Source: Clostridia bacterium
GTDB lineage: Bacteria > Bacillota > Clostridia > Christensenellales > Aristaeellaceae
Direction: 5' to 3'
Assembly (NCBI GenBank): GCA_900769875.1
Contig: CAAGII010000069.1
Location: 1-64,000, forward strand
Length of the DNA: 64,000 nt
Shown: positions 25,749 to 37,121 of the stretch, piece after piece
Numbering within the stretch: position 1 is the stretch's first letter
Layout: every line of letters starts with the position of its first letter
The notes under the pieces: model-generated
The model's database searches: none
Told to the model about the DNA's origin: nothing
Seen by the model: only the letters and a program-made list of their open reading frames with translations
Made by a program: the position numbers and the translations under genes

Positions 25749-27380
25749 ATGAAACGAAGGCTCATGAGCGCGATGCTTGCCGTCTGTATGCTCTTTGGCC
25801 TGAGCGCGTGCGGCAGGGCGCCGGAAGCGCCTGTGACGCAGGAGCCGGACCGGACCATCAGGGAAAGGCTGCTGGACGGGGTCGGGCAGGTGAAGCGAAG
25901 CGGGCAGCTCTACTTTGAGGAGGGTCTGACCATCACCGGCATGGGCGTGAATTTTTCCGGCGACGTCATCAGAAGGGACAACAACTTCTTCTGGCAGTCG
26001 ATCGAGAAAATGACCGGCGTGAATCTGGACATTTTCTGGGAGGACAAGGAGCACTACATCACCAGCCTGTCCACCATGCTGCTCACCAGCATGGACGAGC
26101 TGCCGGATATCCTCAACGCCTCGGATTTCGGCGTGATGGATCTGGCGGACGACGGCGTGGTGATTCCGCTGGACGACTATCTTGACCTGATTCCGAACGT
26201 TGTCTCTGCCGTGGGCGAGGATCGCATGAGCTACTGGCGGCAGGTGGACGGGCACATCTACACCATCCCCAGCATCATCAACGTGCCCGGCGCGCAGACC
26301 ATGATGGTGCGCAGGGACTGGCTTGAGCGCCTGGGCCTTTCCGAGCCGCAGACATGGGACGAGTGGGTGAGCCTGTGGCGCGCCATCCGGGACAACGACA
26401 TGAACGGCAACGGCGACACGGGCGACGAGATTCCCTTCGCCTCCCAGTACGGCGCGGACGGGGAGCGCTGCTTCATACCGCTGCTCAACGCCTTTGGCAT
26501 CCGCGCCTCCGGCGATACCCAGTTCTGCCGCCTTGACGATGGCTCCTATACCATGGTCTATGAGCATCCGATGTACCCGGATTTCCTCCGGGCGATGCAG
26601 CAGCTCTACGCGGAGGGGCTGATTTGTGCGGATTTTGACGCCATGTACGCCGCCGACATGGACAAGGCCATGGATGAAAACCGCCTTGGCACCGTCTTTA
26701 ACTGGGCGGAGCGCTGCCGTACCTCCGCCACGACGCTGCGCGAGAGCGGCGTGACGGATGCTCTCTGGGCTGCGGTGGCGCCCATCATCGGGCCGGCGGG
26801 GGCGCGGATGACGCCGGAGCGGCTCATGGTCATGCCGATGTGGTGCATATCCTCCGCTGCCAGGAAGCAGGGCAAGGTCGAGGACATCCTGCGCTTCTTC
26901 AACTGGTATTACGGGGAGGAGGGCGCCCGGCTGTACAGCTACGGACTTGAGGGCATCAGCTATCAGGTGGTGGACGGCGCGCCCGTCATGGCCGACGAGA
27001 TGACGGCTCACGGCTTTACCGATTACCGCGCCGCGGGCTGCAATATTTCCAGTCTGGCGGGTCTTCTGCAGGAGAGCGCGTTCATGCAGTGCCTCTTTGA
27101 GGGACGTACCGTGGACGAAATGGACGATATGACCGAGGAGTTTTACAAGGGCATCAGCGTGGTGAACAACGGCTACTTTTACGCGCTGCCCAAAACCTAT
27201 GAAACGCCCGCCTACACCCAGTACCGCAATGCGCTGATTACGCAGGGCGTGTGCAGGCTGCGCAACCAGGCCATCAAGGGAGAAATCACCGTGGAGGCGT
27301 TCTTTGAGGGCTACGAGGCGATCAAGCGGCAGGGGCTGCAAAGCGTGATGGACGAGGCAGCCGCGGCGGCGGGCAGATAA
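25749..27380 (+). CDS. Family-1 solute-binding lipoprotein paired with a hybrid kinase
   Basis: 543 residues. AAAGGAGG lies 7 bases before the ATG. Lipoprotein signal with lipobox LSAC (Cys about 21). The body resembles large oligosaccharide-binding proteins of the AlgQ/YtcQ-LipO kind: DEWVSLWRAIRDNDMNGNGD contains an EF-hand-like D-x-N-x-N-x-D calcium loop (about residues 216-228) followed by GDEIPF. A C-terminal stretch has FEGRTVDEMDDMTEEFYKG. No permease genes are near. The next gene, 24 bases on, is a membrane hybrid kinase, so this protein more likely presents a ligand to the kinase than to a transporter. Sugar binding is a family inference. Confidence 0.88.
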   Translation: MKRRLMSAMLAVCMLFGLSACGRAPEAPVTQEPDRTIRERLLDGVGQVKRSGQLYFEEGLTITGMGVNFSGDVIRRDNNFFWQSIEKMTGVNLDIFWEDKEHYITSLSTMLLTSMDELPDILNASDFGVMDLADDGVVIPLDDYLDLIPNVVSAVGEDRMSYWRQVDGHIYTIPSIINVPGAQTMMVRRDWLERLGLSEPQTWDEWVSLWRAIRDNDMNGNGDTGDEIPFASQYGADGERCFIPLLNAFGIRASGDTQFCRLDDGSYTMVYEHPMYPDFLRAMQQLYAEGLICADFDAMYAADMDKAMDENRLGTVFNWAERCRTSATTLRESGVTDALWAAVAPIIGPAGARMTPERLMVMPMWCISSAARKQGKVEDILRFFNWYYGEEGARLYSYGLEGISYQVVDGAPVMADEMTAHGFTDYRAAGCNISSLAGLLQESAFMQCLFEGRTVDEMDDMTEEFYKGISVVNNGYFYALPKTYETPAYTQYRNALITQGVCRLRNQAIKGEITVEAFFEGYEAIKRQGLQSVMDEAAAAAGR

Positions 27381-27404
27381 GCAATCCGAATGGGGGATGG
27401 AAGC

Positions 27405-30089
27405 ATGACACCTGAAAAAGGCGCGCGAAAAGGGCGCTTCGGCATCTATCTGGGGCTCATGAGCCTGATCGCTTTCGCCACGCTGCTGATTGTCGCGTCC
27501 ACCCTCATATTCAGCCACACCGCGGAGAAGGCGGCGGATCAAATGACCATCTCGCTGGGCAGGTTCTATCTGGAGGAAATCGCTGACCGCAACGTCTACG
27601 AGATCAGCGCCGAGCTATCGCGCAATGTGGCGCAGCTCCAGCGCGCCGTGGAGGAGATGCGCACGGCCCGGCTGTTCACGGATGCGTCCCTGCGCACCTA
27701 TCTGGGCATGATCCAGCACCTCAACGGGCTGGACATGTTCGCGCTGGTGGATGAGTCCGGCATGGTCTACACCTCGGAGAACACGTTTTCCGGCATATCA
27801 AGGTTCGGCTTTCTGTCTGAGCCTGTGACGCAGACGCGCTTTTTCACCACGCGGAACAACCACTCCAGAGCCATGATACTCATCGCGATCCCCACGGAGG
27901 ATTTCCACGTTGGCGAAACCCACATTGTCAGCTGCATCACGGGCGTGGATGTGGACAAGATCATCTCCGCCCAGCAGATTCAGGGCGAGAACAATCAGGT
28001 GTTGTGCCGGCTGTTCGAAGGAAACGACGGTACCTGCATCGTGGAATCCGAGGGCCGGTATGCCGACGGCAGCAGCGTGTTCGACGCGTGGAGGAACGAC
28101 TGTGTGTTCACGGGCGAATACGCCAGCGAAAAGCTGATTGCCGACTGGAACAGCGGCACGGAGGGCTATGCCTGCTACACCGCGCCGGAGGGCAGCACCT
28201 ACCTGTATTACAAGCCGGTTCCCGGCACGGACTGGATGATGTCGGTTCGTCTGCGCGAAAACGCCATTTCCACCCTGATTATCGAGGGAAGCGATCAAAT
28301 CCTGAAGGGCAGCCGTGTCCAGATGGCGGTGGTGATCACCGTGATGCTGTGCGCGTCGCTGCTTGCCATCCGTCGGGTGCGGAGGCAGCAGTCCGAGCAG
28401 TTCGCGCGGGAAAAGGAGGAGGAGCTGCTGAGGCAGGAGGCCAGGGCCAGCGAGGAGAAGCTGAGGCTTCAGGAGCAGCTGCTGGAGGAGGAAAAGGCGG
28501 CCAGCAGGCAGGCCTCGGTGCTGCAGATCCTGAGCAAGGAGTATTCCTCTGTGTACTATGTGGATCTTGAGGAGGATAGCGGACTGCCGCTGCGGCTTGC
28601 GGACGCGTCCTTTGCGTTGCGTGGCATCGATCAGGCGCATAGCTTCCGCCGCGTGTATGAACGGGCCGTCAGCGCCTCCGTCGCTCCGGATCAGGCGGAT
28701 GAAATGCTGCGCTATGCCGACCCTGACTACCTGCACAGGACGCTGCGAGACGATGAGATCCTGACGCATCTGTACCGCATCATCCTCGACGGGCAGGAGA
28801 TTTACGCGCAGCTGCGCATTGCCCGCGTGGAGGACGACCCGGATTTCCGGCACATTGTGCTGGGCTTCGCCGTTGTGGATGAGAAAATCCGCGCCGAGCA
28901 GGAGCAGCAGCGCGCGCTCAAGGACGCGCTGGCGCAGGCGGAGCGCGCCAACCGCGCCAAAACGGTGTTCCTGAACAACATGTCCCACGACATCCGTACA
29001 CCGATGAACGCCATCATCGGGTTTACCAACATCGCCCTCAAGCAGGAGCCGAAGCCCGCGGTGCAGGAATGCCTGAACAAAATCAGCGAAAGCTCCGACC
29101 ACCTGCTGACGCTCATCAACGACGTGCTGGACATCAGCCGCATTGAAAGCGGCAAGACAAGGTTCGAGCCTGCGCCGGTGGATTTGTCGGCGGTGGCCGA
29201 CGTGGTGCTCAGCATTACGCGGGGCTTTTTGTCCAACCGGGACATCGCCTTCCATGTCAGGCGCGCCAATCTGAACCACCCCTATGTACTGGCCGATGCG
29301 GTCAGAATCCGTGAGGTGCTGGTCAACATTCTCAGCAATGCCGTCAAGTTCACCGAGGACGGCGGCTCCATCACCTTTGAAACCCTGTGCCGGCCGGGCG
29401 GGGACGCGCGGCATGTCATCATTACCTACCGCATCTCGGACACCGGGATTGGCATGACGCCGGCATTCCTTGCGCGCATCTTTGACGAGTTCTCCCAGGA
29501 GGACGAGGGCGCGCGAACCCAGTACAAGGGCACGGGGCTGGGCATGACGATCACCAGGCGGTATGTGGAGCTGATGGGCGGAACCATTCAGGTCGAAAGC
29601 CGCAAGGGCGAGGGCTCGACCTTTACTGTGGAGCTGCCCATGGAGCTGATTGAGGCCGAGCGGGTGATCAAGCAGGATATCCCCGTGAGCCGCACCGATC
29701 TGACGGGTCTTGGCGTGCTGCTGGCTGAGGACAACGATATGAACGCCGAAATCGCCATGATCCAGCTGACCGAGCTGGGCGTCCGGGTGACGAGGGCGTC
29801 AAACGGCGAGGAGGCTGTCCGGCTCTTTGCGGACAATCCGCCGGACACCTACGACCTGATTCTGATGGACATCATGATGCCGATGATGAACGGCTACGAG
29901 GCCACGCGGGCCATCCGCGCCATGACCGGCAGGCCGGACGGACAGACCATACCGATCATCGCCATGACGGCCAACGCCTTTGCGGAGGACGTGCTCAGGT
30001 CGCTGGAGGCGGGCATGAACGGTCATTTGTCCAAGCCGATCGTGATGGACGAGGTGGTCAGAACCATCGCGAGAAACCTGCGTCACTGA
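27405..30089 (+). CDS. Membrane hybrid histidine kinase with one receiver domain
   Basis: 894 residues. The ATG at 27405 has a GGGGGA site about 8 bases upstream; an in-frame ATG at 27390 has none. TM1 is about 15-38 and TM2 about 305-322, around an extracellular double-Cache-like sensor (GLDMFALVDESGMVYTSEN; PVPGTDWMMSVRLRENA). A charged coiled coil (325-370) and a ~130-residue PAS-like region precede HisKA with His528 (MSHDIRTPMNAIIGF), HATPase (NILSNAVKF; DTGIGMTP; GTGLGMTI) and a receiver with Asp822 (ILMDIMMPMMNG). Like the kinase at 7358 it has no output domain and is paired with a binding lipoprotein. Their kinase cores are close relatives, suggesting duplication. Confidence 0.93.
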   Translation: MTPEKGARKGRFGIYLGLMSLIAFATLLIVASTLIFSHTAEKAADQMTISLGRFYLEEIADRNVYEISAELSRNVAQLQRAVEEMRTARLFTDASLRTYLGMIQHLNGLDMFALVDESGMVYTSENTFSGISRFGFLSEPVTQTRFFTTRNNHSRAMILIAIPTEDFHVGETHIVSCITGVDVDKIISAQQIQGENNQVLCRLFEGNDGTCIVESEGRYADGSSVFDAWRNDCVFTGEYASEKLIADWNSGTEGYACYTAPEGSTYLYYKPVPGTDWMMSVRLRENAISTLIIEGSDQILKGSRVQMAVVITVMLCASLLAIRRVRRQQSEQFAREKEEELLRQEARASEEKLRLQEQLLEEEKAASRQASVLQILSKEYSSVYYVDLEEDSGLPLRLADASFALRGIDQAHSFRRVYERAVSASVAPDQADEMLRYADPDYLHRTLRDDEILTHLYRIILDGQEIYAQLRIARVEDDPDFRHIVLGFAVVDEKIRAEQEQQRALKDALAQAERANRAKTVFLNNMSHDIRTPMNAIIGFTNIALKQEPKPAVQECLNKISESSDHLLTLINDVLDISRIESGKTRFEPAPVDLSAVADVVLSITRGFLSNRDIAFHVRRANLNHPYVLADAVRIREVLVNILSNAVKFTEDGGSITFETLCRPGGDARHVIITYRISDTGIGMTPAFLARIFDEFSQEDEGARTQYKGTGLGMTITRRYVELMGGTIQVESRKGEGSTFTVELPMELIEAERVIKQDIPVSRTDLTGLGVLLAEDNDMNAEIAMIQLTELGVRVTRASNGEEAVRLFADNPPDTYDLILMDIMMPMMNGYEATRAIRAMTGRPDGQTIPIIAMTANAFAEDVLRSLEAGMNGHLSKPIVMDEVVRTIARNLRH

Positions 30090-30106
30090 GGCTGCGCCTG
30101 CTCATA

Positions 30107-30135
30107 TTGACAAGCGGACAGGCGGATGGTATGAT
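30107..30135 (+). promoter_or_regulatory. Promoter of the zinc-ribbon gene
   Basis: -35 TTGACA (30107-30112), 17-base spacer, -10 TATGAT (30130-30135). It lies about 60 bases before the start. Confidence 0.75.
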
Positions 30136-30194
30136 GATGGAGCAGCATGATACGCTGCGCGTCCCATCAGGACTCATGACAAGGAGGAAGATTG

Positions 30195-30392
30195 ATGGAT
30201 CAACAGTGTTCCGCATGCGGCGGCAAGCTCGTATTCTGTCGCCTTTCGACAGGCGCGCACCATCTCGGCGTGATGCCGGTGGAGGACGCGAAAAAGCTCA
30301 GACCCAGATACACCTCTGTGGTGTGCGACGTATGTGTACAGTGTGGCAACATTGAGAATATCCGTGCGGAGGAACCGGAGAAGCTCGAATGA
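30195..30392 (+). CDS. Small zinc-ribbon protein
   Basis: 65 residues. The ATG at 30195 follows AAGGAGG by 7 bases, and the gene has its own near-consensus promoter. Two Cys pairs, C-S-A-C near the start and C-V-Q-C near residue 47, fit a zinc ribbon. Between them is a strand-rich core ending PRYTSVVCDVCVQCG. Similar one-ribbon proteins are common in Firmicutes and their role is unknown. It is monocistronic and ends at a bidirectional terminator. Confidence 0.8.
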   Translation: MDQQCSACGGKLVFCRLSTGAHHLGVMPVEDAKKLRPRYTSVVCDVCVQCGNIENIRAEEPEKLE

Positions 30393-30419
30393 TTTCTCCG
30401 ATGCCGGGCGGATTGCGGA

Positions 30420-30485
30420 TAAAACAAGCGACCAGAGAATGCTGGACTGTTCCCAGTCCATTTCATCTCTGGTCGTTTGCTTTGT
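30420..30485. terminator. Bidirectional terminator between convergent genes
   Basis: CGACCAGAGA (30429-30438) pairs with TCTCTGGTCG (30466-30475), with an inner TGGACTG/CAGTCCA stem. A-rich on the left and T-rich on the right, so it can serve the zinc-ribbon gene and the UvrA-like gene. Confidence 0.7.
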
Positions 30486-30555
30486 CTGCATGGCGCACAG
30501 GCTTACGGGAGCATCGGGCTGCCTGCGGGCGGACGGCTGCGGGGCTGCGTCAGGC

Positions 30556-32832
<2,277 letters not shown>

Positions 32833-32839
32833 GGGCGCC

Positions 32840-33688
32840 TCACTTTCTTCGGACAGGAATTTGAATCTCGGTAAGCCACTCGTTCTCGCTCTCCCTGTTC
32901 CACACGCCGTCGATGTAGCTTTCCCGTACCTCGCCCGCGATCCCGTAGCCGTTTTCCTCAATAAAGCGCAGCACGGTTTCATAGGACTGCGCCAGCGTGC
33001 GGTAGGAGCCGCAGTGGAACACGCAGGCTGCCTCAGTTTCGGGCAGGGTTTGGAAGCGCAGCGCTCCGGTCTCCTGCCTTGCCTCCGTGACGGCTTCGCA
33101 GATCTCGGCGGCAATGTCCGAATCTCTGTATTCCGGGTCAAGATAGCGCGTAAAGCAGTATTCCGGGAGAGCGCATGTGCAGCCCGCCTGTTCCATCAGC
33201 GCGCCCATCTCCGGCATGCGTTCAAACAGGCAGTCGTAGGAATCCAGCTGCACGCGCATGCAGGCCACCGTGGTTTCCGGAATCGTCTTGACCAGCACCG
33301 GGGCGGACAGGCTTGCCCTGCGCCCTGCAAGATAGCCGTCCACCACGGCGATCTGCGCGGTGAGGCCGGCGATGCGCGAAAGCAGCTCTGATTTCTTTTT
33401 CAGCAGCACCGCCTCCTCGTCCGCGCCCTCATGGATGCGCGCGATCTCCTCCAGCGTGAAGCCCGCCTGCTTGAGCGCGGTGATCTGGTGCAGCACCGCC
33501 ATCTGGGAGAGCGTATAAAAGCGGTAGCCCGTATCCGGATGAATCACCGCCGGGATGAGCAGACCCTGCTCCTCATAGAAGCGCAGGGTCTTGACCGTGA
33601 CATGGTTCATTGCTGCGAACATGCCGATTTTGTAGAGCGTGTCGCCGCTTTTGTCGGCGCAGGGCTTGTGTTCATGCTTCATATCCAT
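32840..33688 (-). CDS. MerR-family activator with GyrI-like effector domain (BmrR type)
   Basis: 282 residues. The ATG at 33688 follows GGGAG by 8 bases and lies 5 bases after the preceding remnant's stop. Residues about 15-85 form a MerR winged helix (YKIGMFAAMNHVTVKTLRFY; YEEQGLLIPA; GYRFYTLSQM). A coiled-coil dimer helix covers 90-130. Residues about 140-282 match the GyrI-like multidrug-binding fold of BmrR (ENEWLTEIQIPV at the end). Proteins of this type bind lipophilic cations and untwist a long-spacer promoter; exactly such a promoter lies at 34108-34139. It probably controls its own operon including the UvrA-like ATPase. Confidence 0.9.
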   Translation of the reverse strand: MDMKHEHKPCADKSGDTLYKIGMFAAMNHVTVKTLRFYEEQGLLIPAVIHPDTGYRFYTLSQMAVLHQITALKQAGFTLEEIARIHEGADEEAVLLKKKSELLSRIAGLTAQIAVVDGYLAGRRASLSAPVLVKTIPETTVACMRVQLDSYDCLFERMPEMGALMEQAGCTCALPEYCFTRYLDPEYRDSDIAAEICEAVTEARQETGALRFQTLPETEAACVFHCGSYRTLAQSYETVLRFIEENGYGIAGEVRESYIDGVWNRESENEWLTEIQIPVRRK

Positions 33689-33693
33689 CCGAT

Positions 33694-34074
33694 TCACTCC
33701 CATCGAAAGGTTTTGACGGCGACAGTGGTGCATACGGCTGCGATGGCGATCAGGCACAGCAGCTGCGGGAAAAAATCATTATAGCACCCAAGGGACACGC
33801 TTTTCAAGAGCCTGATGCCCATGCCGAGCGGCGTCCAGCCGCCGATTGCGCGCAGCGGGGCGTCGCGCACTCCAGACCGAAGACGCGCGCTGCCGCTGTC
33901 GGGCTGCTTCAGCCCCAGTATCAGGTCGATGGTGGTGCTTTTGCCCGCGCCGTTGTGCCCCAGCAGCGTAAGCATCTCGCCCCGTTTCACATCAAAGGAC
34001 AATTTGTCCACCACCCTGCGCCCCTGAAAGGATTTCGTCAGCTCCTTGACGCTGACAATGGGTTCATCCGCCAT
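33694..34074 (-). pseudogene. Chimeric remnant: ABC ATPase N-terminus fused to ABC-2 permease C-terminus
   Basis: 126 codons in one open frame. Residues 1-60 are the start of an ABC ATPase (SFDVKRGEMLTLLGHNGAGK is Walker A, then DLILGLKQPDSG). Residues about 75-126 instead look like the last membrane segments of an ABC-2 permease (WTPLGMGIRLLKSVSLG; FFPQLLCLIAIAAV; ending FRWE). Q-loop, signature and Walker B are missing. The simplest explanation is one internal deletion joining an ATPase gene to its downstream permease gene. The front still has a G-rich ribosome site and lies behind a MerR-type promoter, so it may be transcribed, but it cannot transport. Confidence 0.75.
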
Positions 34075-34107
34075 GGTTTTCGCCCCCCCTTTTATTGCTT
34101 CGGGCAG

Positions 34108-34139
34108 ATGATAGCACCTCCCCTTGGGGGGAGAGTCAA
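34108..34139 (-). promoter_or_regulatory. MerR-type promoter with operator dyad in a 20-bp spacer
   Basis: Leftward -35 TTGACT (34134-34139) and -10 TATCAT (34108-34113), separated by 20 bases instead of 17. The spacer contains CTCCCC-4-GGGGAG (34118-34133), the same arrangement and nearly the same bases as the BmrR/Mta sites (CTCCCC..GGGGAG). It points to the remnant, the MerR gene and the UvrA-like gene. Confidence 0.75.
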
Positions 34140-34224
34140 GAGGGTGCATGCGGTTTTTTGCAGATTTTTCCGGAAGGGATTTCCGCGGGAGCGACGAACT
34201 ACAGACCCTGGAGGCGAGAGAATC

Positions 34225-35457
34225 ATGAATCAGCGCATCAGGCAGCACGCGGAAACGATCATCCATGAGGCGCTCCGTGCCGTCAGGCCCGATCAGGCGG
34301 TGGAGCGCGCGCTGGCGGGATGGCACGCGCCGGGCGACGTGTATCTGCTGGCGGTGGGCAAGGCGGCGTGGCAGATGGCGGATACGGCCATCCGCTGCCT
34401 TGGCGGCGCGATCAGGCGGGGCATGGTCATTACGAAGTATCGGCATGTGCCGCGTCCGCTGCCGGGTGTTGCATGCTATGAGGCAGGGCATCCGGTGCCG
34501 GACGAGGCATCCTTTGAGGCGACGCGGGCGGCGCTCGCCATGACGGCGGAGCTTCAGCCCGGGGATACGGTACTGTTTCTCCTCTCCGGCGGGGGCAGCG
34601 CGCTGATGGAACTGCCAACCGTCGACGCTCAGGAGCTGCAGGACGTGACGCGGCAGCTGCTCGCCTGCGGCGCGGACATTGTGGAGATCAACACCATCCG
34701 CAAGCGGCTCTCGCAGGTCAAGGGCGGACGCTTTGCCGCGTGGTGCGCGCCCGCGCGGGTGCATACGATCGTGCTGTCCGACATCCTGGGCGATCCGCTG
34801 GATATGATCGCGTCCGGCCCGACCGTGCCGGATACCTCCACATGCGCGGACGCCGTGCGGATTGCGGAGAAATACCGCCTGCGCCTGAGCGCGAAGGCCA
34901 TGCAATGCCTGCACGACGAAACGCCGAAGGATCTGCCCAACGCGAGCGCGCAGGTGATTGGCAGCGTGCGTGAGCTCTGCCGGGCTGCGGATGAGGCATG
35001 CCGCAGCCTTGGCTATGAAACGGTGTTCCTGACCGACTGCATGGACTGCGAGGCGAGGGAAGCGGGGCGCATGCTGGCCTCTGTGCTGAGAAGCCACGCG
35101 CGGGACGCGCGCAGGCTGGCCTTCCTTGCCGGAGGCGAAACGGTGGTGCACCTGACGGGGCACGGGCTTGGCGGCCGGAATCAGGAGCTGGCCCTCGCAG
35201 CCGCGCAGGGCATCGACGGTTTATCGCGCGCCGCGGTGTTCAGCGTGGGCTCCGACGGCACGGACGGCCCTACCGACGCTGCCGGTGGCTATGTGGATGG
35301 CGACAGCCTTGGCGCCTTGACGGCGAAGGGACTCTCGCTTTCCGCCGTGCTTGAGGACAACGACGCCTATCACGCCCTGAAGGCGATCGACGGACTCATT
35401 GTGACCGGCCCCACAGGCACCAATGTCAACGATATTGCCGTGGCGCTGCTTGGATGA
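34225..35457 (+). CDS. Glycerate 2-kinase / MOFRL family
   Basis: 410 residues, the usual length for the GckA/TtuD family. It phosphorylates D-glycerate with ATP to 2-phosphoglycerate; some relatives were first named hydroxypyruvate reductase. Family signs: YLLAVGKAAWQMA near residue 33, GHPVPDEAS, LLSGGGSALMELP near 115, the NTIRKRLSQVKGGR lysine-rich loop near 155, VLSDILGDPLDMIASGPT near 178, GHGLGGRNQELALAAA (MOFRL) near 310 and SDGTDGPTDAAGGYVD near 340. GGAGG lies 11 bases before the ATG. It opens the sugar-use block but has its own terminator, so it may be expressed separately. It would link products such as glycerate from the 2-hydroxyacid dehydrogenase (48042) to glycolysis. Confidence 0.92.
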   Translation: MNQRIRQHAETIIHEALRAVRPDQAVERALAGWHAPGDVYLLAVGKAAWQMADTAIRCLGGAIRRGMVITKYRHVPRPLPGVACYEAGHPVPDEASFEATRAALAMTAELQPGDTVLFLLSGGGSALMELPTVDAQELQDVTRQLLACGADIVEINTIRKRLSQVKGGRFAAWCAPARVHTIVLSDILGDPLDMIASGPTVPDTSTCADAVRIAEKYRLRLSAKAMQCLHDETPKDLPNASAQVIGSVRELCRAADEACRSLGYETVFLTDCMDCEAREAGRMLASVLRSHARDARRLAFLAGGETVVHLTGHGLGGRNQELALAAAQGIDGLSRAAVFSVGSDGTDGPTDAAGGYVDGDSLGALTAKGLSLSAVLEDNDAYHALKAIDGLIVTGPTGTNVNDIAVALLG

Positions 35458-35473
35458 ACGGCGCCGCGGCACA

Positions 35474-35499
35474 GGCTCCCGCTGGTGGCGGGGGCTTTT
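35474..35499 (+). terminator. Terminator of the glycerate kinase gene
   Basis: GGCTCCCGC-tggt-GGCGGGGGC hairpin followed by TTTT, 17 bases after the stop. Confidence 0.75.
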
Positions 35500-35543
35500 G
35501 TAGTGCGCGCGATGACGCCAATGGATGTTGATGTTTTTTCGTA

Positions 35544-35573
35544 TTGTCGGATTTGGCGGAAATAAGATATGAT
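35544..35573 (+). promoter_or_regulatory. Promoter of the sugar importer operon
   Basis: -35 TTGTCG (35544-35549), 18-base spacer, -10 TATGAT (35568-35573). It lies about 55 bases before the binding-protein start. Confidence 0.6.
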
Positions 35574-35629
35574 ATGCACAACGGAACAGCGTTCCAGTAC
35601 CCAACAACCACACAGAAGGAGGTTATCCC

Positions 35630-36979
35630 ATGAAAATCCGCAAACTGTTGGCGCTCGTCCTGTCCCTCGCGATGGTGCTGCCGCTGCTGGCAGGCTCCGC
35701 CGCACTGGCTGATGACGTTCAGGTGATCCGGATGTGGTCCAACGACCAGCACGATCAGGCGATCATCCGTCAGAAGATCGATGAGTTCAACGCCACCATC
35801 GGCAAGGAAAACGGCATTGCCGTGGAATACACCGTCTACGGCAGCGACTATTACACCACCCTGGACGTGGCCGTGTCCGCCGGTGAAGGCCCCGACATCT
35901 TCAAGTGCAACAAGATTGGCAATTACTCCGAGGCCGGCTATGTGCTGCCCTGGGACGAGATCCCCGGTCTTGCCGACCTGATCGCCCGCCACGCGCCCTT
36001 CAACGCGCCCGGCTACGGCGAATTTGGCGGCCATACCTACGCCTGCCCCTTCCGCGTGACCACCTACGGCGTGGCATGCAACAAGGATCTGTTCGATCAG
36101 TACGGTGTGGAAATCCCCACGACCTGGGATGAAATGGAAGCGGCTGCTAAGGCCATCACGGATGCGAGCGGCGGCTCTGCCTACGGCTACGCGCTGGCGA
36201 TGGGCTACGGCTCCTACCACTACTTCTATGTCACCCTGGCCAATGGCGCCAGCGTGGGCGACGAGTACTTCAACCACACCAGCGGCAGGTATGACTTCGA
36301 GTCGCTCGGCGGCTTCCTGCGCCATGTGCTGACCTTTGTCGAGGACGGCAGCATGTTCCCCGGCTACGAAACCATGACCGGCGACGTGGCCCGCGCGCAG
36401 TTCTCCGCCGGTACGGTGGCGATGATCGGCGCGATGTCCTCCGACGTGACCACCTTCAAGAACCAGTTCCCCTGCGACTTCGAGTGGGTCATGATTCCTT
36501 ACCCCGTGGCTGACGCGGAGCATTCCTACAAGGAGCCGGTCGGCGTCTCCATGAGCTATGTCATCGGCGCCGCCGCTGCCGACTACACCGACAAGGTTGC
36601 CCTGTTCCTGAACTACCTCTACTCCGACGAGGTGTACATCGCCACCAGCGAGGCGCAGGTCGATATCGCGATCTTCAACGAGATTCTGGAGCAGTGCGAT
36701 ACCACCGCGATGGATCCCAACTGGCTGAGCTTTGCCAACATGGACACCTTCTGCATCAAGTATCCCAATCCTGACAGCTACCTGACCATTGAGGGCGATA
36801 CCTATCAGGACGTGATCGGCAAGATCCTCACCGGCGTTGAGAAGGATATCGACGGCGCGCTTGCTGCGCTGACGGTCAAGTACAACACCGCGCTGGACGC
36901 CGCCATCGCTGCGGGCAAGATCGATATCAACGATTTCATTGATCCCGACATTGCCGCCAAGATGCAGGCTGCCAAGTAA
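35630..36979 (+). CDS. Sugar-binding protein of an ABC importer, no lipobox
   Basis: 449 residues, family-1 extracellular solute-binding protein. AGAAGGAGG lies upstream of the ATG. The signal peptide (MKIRKLLALVLSLAMVLPLL) ends in AGSAALA and DDVQ, a signal-peptidase-I site. At the place of a lipobox it reads L-A-G-S, so the anchoring Cys is absent. The body has the usual order: IRMWSNDQHDQAII strand, VAVSAGEGPDIF, NKDLFDQYGVEIPTTWDEME, and a late AMIGAMSSDV segment. Two permease genes follow, so it feeds an importer for a sugar or oligosaccharide. The hairpin after it should raise its expression over that of the permeases. No ATPase gene is near; a shared MsmK/MalK-type ATPase elsewhere is likely. 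Confidence 0.93.
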   Translation: MKIRKLLALVLSLAMVLPLLAGSAALADDVQVIRMWSNDQHDQAIIRQKIDEFNATIGKENGIAVEYTVYGSDYYTTLDVAVSAGEGPDIFKCNKIGNYSEAGYVLPWDEIPGLADLIARHAPFNAPGYGEFGGHTYACPFRVTTYGVACNKDLFDQYGVEIPTTWDEMEAAAKAITDASGGSAYGYALAMGYGSYHYFYVTLANGASVGDEYFNHTSGRYDFESLGGFLRHVLTFVEDGSMFPGYETMTGDVARAQFSAGTVAMIGAMSSDVTTFKNQFPCDFEWVMIPYPVADAEHSYKEPVGVSMSYVIGAAAADYTDKVALFLNYLYSDEVYIATSEAQVDIAIFNEILEQCDTTAMDPNWLSFANMDTFCIKYPNPDSYLTIEGDTYQDVIGKILTGVEKDIDGALAALTVKYNTALDAAIAAGKIDINDFIDPDIAAKMQAAK

Positions 36980-36985
36980 TGATGC

Positions 36986-37028
36986 AGGCACCTCCTTGAT
37001 GGTGAAAGCTATCGGGGAGGTGCCTTTC
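36986..37028 (+). terminator. Hairpin between the sugar-binding protein and permease genes
   Basis: AGGCACCTCC (36986-36995) pairs with GGAGGTGCCT (37016-37025), followed by TTCTTTC. It starts 6 bases after the stop codon. Because the permease genes have no clear promoter of their own, it is probably a partial terminator. Confidence 0.7.
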
Positions 37029-37121
37029 TTTCGGCAAGGCGGCCACTGGGCATGTTCGCCGCCTTCGCCCGCCGCACCGTGCCGCCGTGCGGTATACCTT
37101 GTAAGAAAGCTGGTATGCAAC

